Assembly: GCA_934307695.1 (NCBI GenBank)
Contig: CAKRCS010000010.1
Span: 12,518-76,517 of the forward strand
From: an uncultured Agathobacter sp.
GTDB taxonomy: Bacteria > Bacillota > Clostridia > Lachnospirales > Lachnospiraceae
Direction of reading: 5' to 3'
Length of the DNA: 64,000 bases
The position numbers and the translations under genes are program-made. Under the pieces are notes generated by a model. That model was not told where the DNA came from. It did not search any database and was given only the letters and a program-made list of their open reading frames with translations. Below, piece by piece: positions 63,675 to 64,000 of the stretch (its first letter is position 1; each line of letters begins with the position of its first letter).

Positions 63675-63707
63675 AAGAAAAACCCTCAGGAAGTAGTTCC
63701 TGAGGGT
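63675..63707 (-). terminator. Terminator of the rRNA/tRNA transcript
   Basis: ACCCTCAGGAA and TTCCTGAGGGT perfect arms with a 4-nt loop at 63682-63707, then TTTTTCTTT on the minus strand. Confidence 0.9.
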
Positions 63708-63710
63708 CAG

Positions 63711-63781
63711 AGGTGACTGCCGGATTTGAACCGGCGGTAACGGAGTTGCAGTCCGGGGCCTTACCACTTGGCTAAGTCACC
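63711..63781 (-). tRNA. tRNA-Cys (anticodon GCA)
   Basis: 71-nt cloverleaf: acceptor GGTGACT/AGTCACC with discriminator T, anticodon loop CTGCAAC, T arm CCGG TTCAAAT CCGG. CCA not encoded. Confidence 0.95.
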
Positions 63782-63803
63782 ACACTATATTATATTCCAT
63801 GAG

Positions 63804-63876
63804 CTCCCCAAGTAGGACTCGAACCTACGACACTTCGGTTAACAGCCGAATGCTCTACCGACTGAGCTATTGAGGA
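63804..63876 (-). tRNA. tRNA-Asn (anticodon GTT)
   Basis: 73-nt cloverleaf: acceptor TCCTCAA/TTGGGGA with one T-G pair, anticodon stem TTCGG/CCGAA with loop CTGTTAA, T arm GTAGG TTCGAGT CCTAC. CCA not encoded. Confidence 0.95.
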
Positions 63877-63971
63877 ATACAAAAGAAAGGACTCGCTAAT
63901 GCCAATCCATCCTTTCAGAGTTATTATACCCTGAAAACTTCATACAGCACTGAGAAACATGTTCTTCTTCT

Positions 63972-64000
63972 TTGATTAAGCCCTCGACCGATTAGTGACA
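63972..64000 (-). rRNA. 23S ribosomal RNA, 3' end (partial)
   Basis: Minus strand TGTCACTAATCGGTCGAGGG followed by CTTAATC matches the 3' end of Firmicutes 23S rRNA. The rest lies beyond the window. No 5S gene lies between it and tRNA-Asn. Confidence 0.75.

Overview
The window looks like a chromosomal segment of a motile, anaerobic member of the Lachnospiraceae (Bacillota, Clostridia). The evidence is the combination of MecA, flagellin/FliS with sigma-28-type promoters, a Clostridia-style Tad pilus locus (Flp1 pilin, DUF5702 and FHA proteins), an Ech-type energy-converting [NiFe] hydrogenase, glycogen branching enzyme, and AgrA/AgrC-like and LytTR/DUF3021 regulators. The genus cannot be fixed from the sequence alone.

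Layout. 1-9.9 kb, minus strand: a compact Tad/Flp pilus operon (prepilin peptidase, TadZ/CpaE-like, CpaF ATPase, TadB, TadC, Flp1 pilin, DUF5702 protein, TadE-like protein, second prepilin peptidase, small TadE-like protein, FHA protein), followed by a rhomboid protease cut by the window edge. 10-12.3 kb: a DUF2508 gene, fliS and flagellin. 12.4-15.7 kb: a DUF1858 gene, mecA, and a Ser/Thr kinase fused to a P-loop-like ATPase, followed by a second stand-alone ATPase of the same type. 16-22.8 kb: GH18 hydrolase, CwlD-type amidase, a 1067-residue protein with a FliK-like C-terminus behind a sigma-28 promoter, and a DUF1287 protein. 22.8-29 kb: small regulators and housekeeping genes (DUF3021/LytTR pair, XRE membrane protein, msrA, orphan AbiEi-type antitoxin, acetyltransferase, methyltransferase, cytidine deaminase). 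29-41 kb: glgB, a TPR/AAA+ protein, AI-2E family transporter, aconitase-family hydratase, and a four-gene operon ending in a two-component system. 41-48 kb: a 537-bp imperfect palindrome, tRNA-Pro, an AAA/DUF4143 ATPase with iteron-like upstream repeats, a decayed-gene island, aldo/keto reductase, a MerR-controlled hydrolase, and a prolyl-tRNA deacylase. 47.5-57.2 kb: hypE, hypD, hypC, a two-gene insert bounded by inverted repeats, hypA and echFEDCBA (all minus strand, transcribed echA to hypE). 57.2-63.5 kb: ECF-type sigma/anti-sigma genes, Rpn nuclease, small membrane proteins, an Ig-like secreted protein and an AgrA/AgrC-like pair. 63.7-64 kb: tRNA-Cys, tRNA-Asn and the 3' tail of a 23S rRNA gene, all on the minus strand.

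How genes work together. The Tad genes form one assembly line from pilin processing through secretion to pseudopilin incorporation, with the FHA protein as a likely phospho-reader. The kinase/ATPase cassette 4 kb away is a plausible but unproven partner. The Ech and Hyp genes form a hydrogenase and its maturation set; hypB and hypF are not in this window. The large subunit ends at its metal-binding motif, so no maturation protease would be needed.

The items most deserving a second look are the 537-bp palindrome, the paired lysine-less P-loop proteins with the fused kinase, the inverted-repeat-bounded insert inside the hyp cluster, and the sigma-28-driven FliK-like repeat protein.
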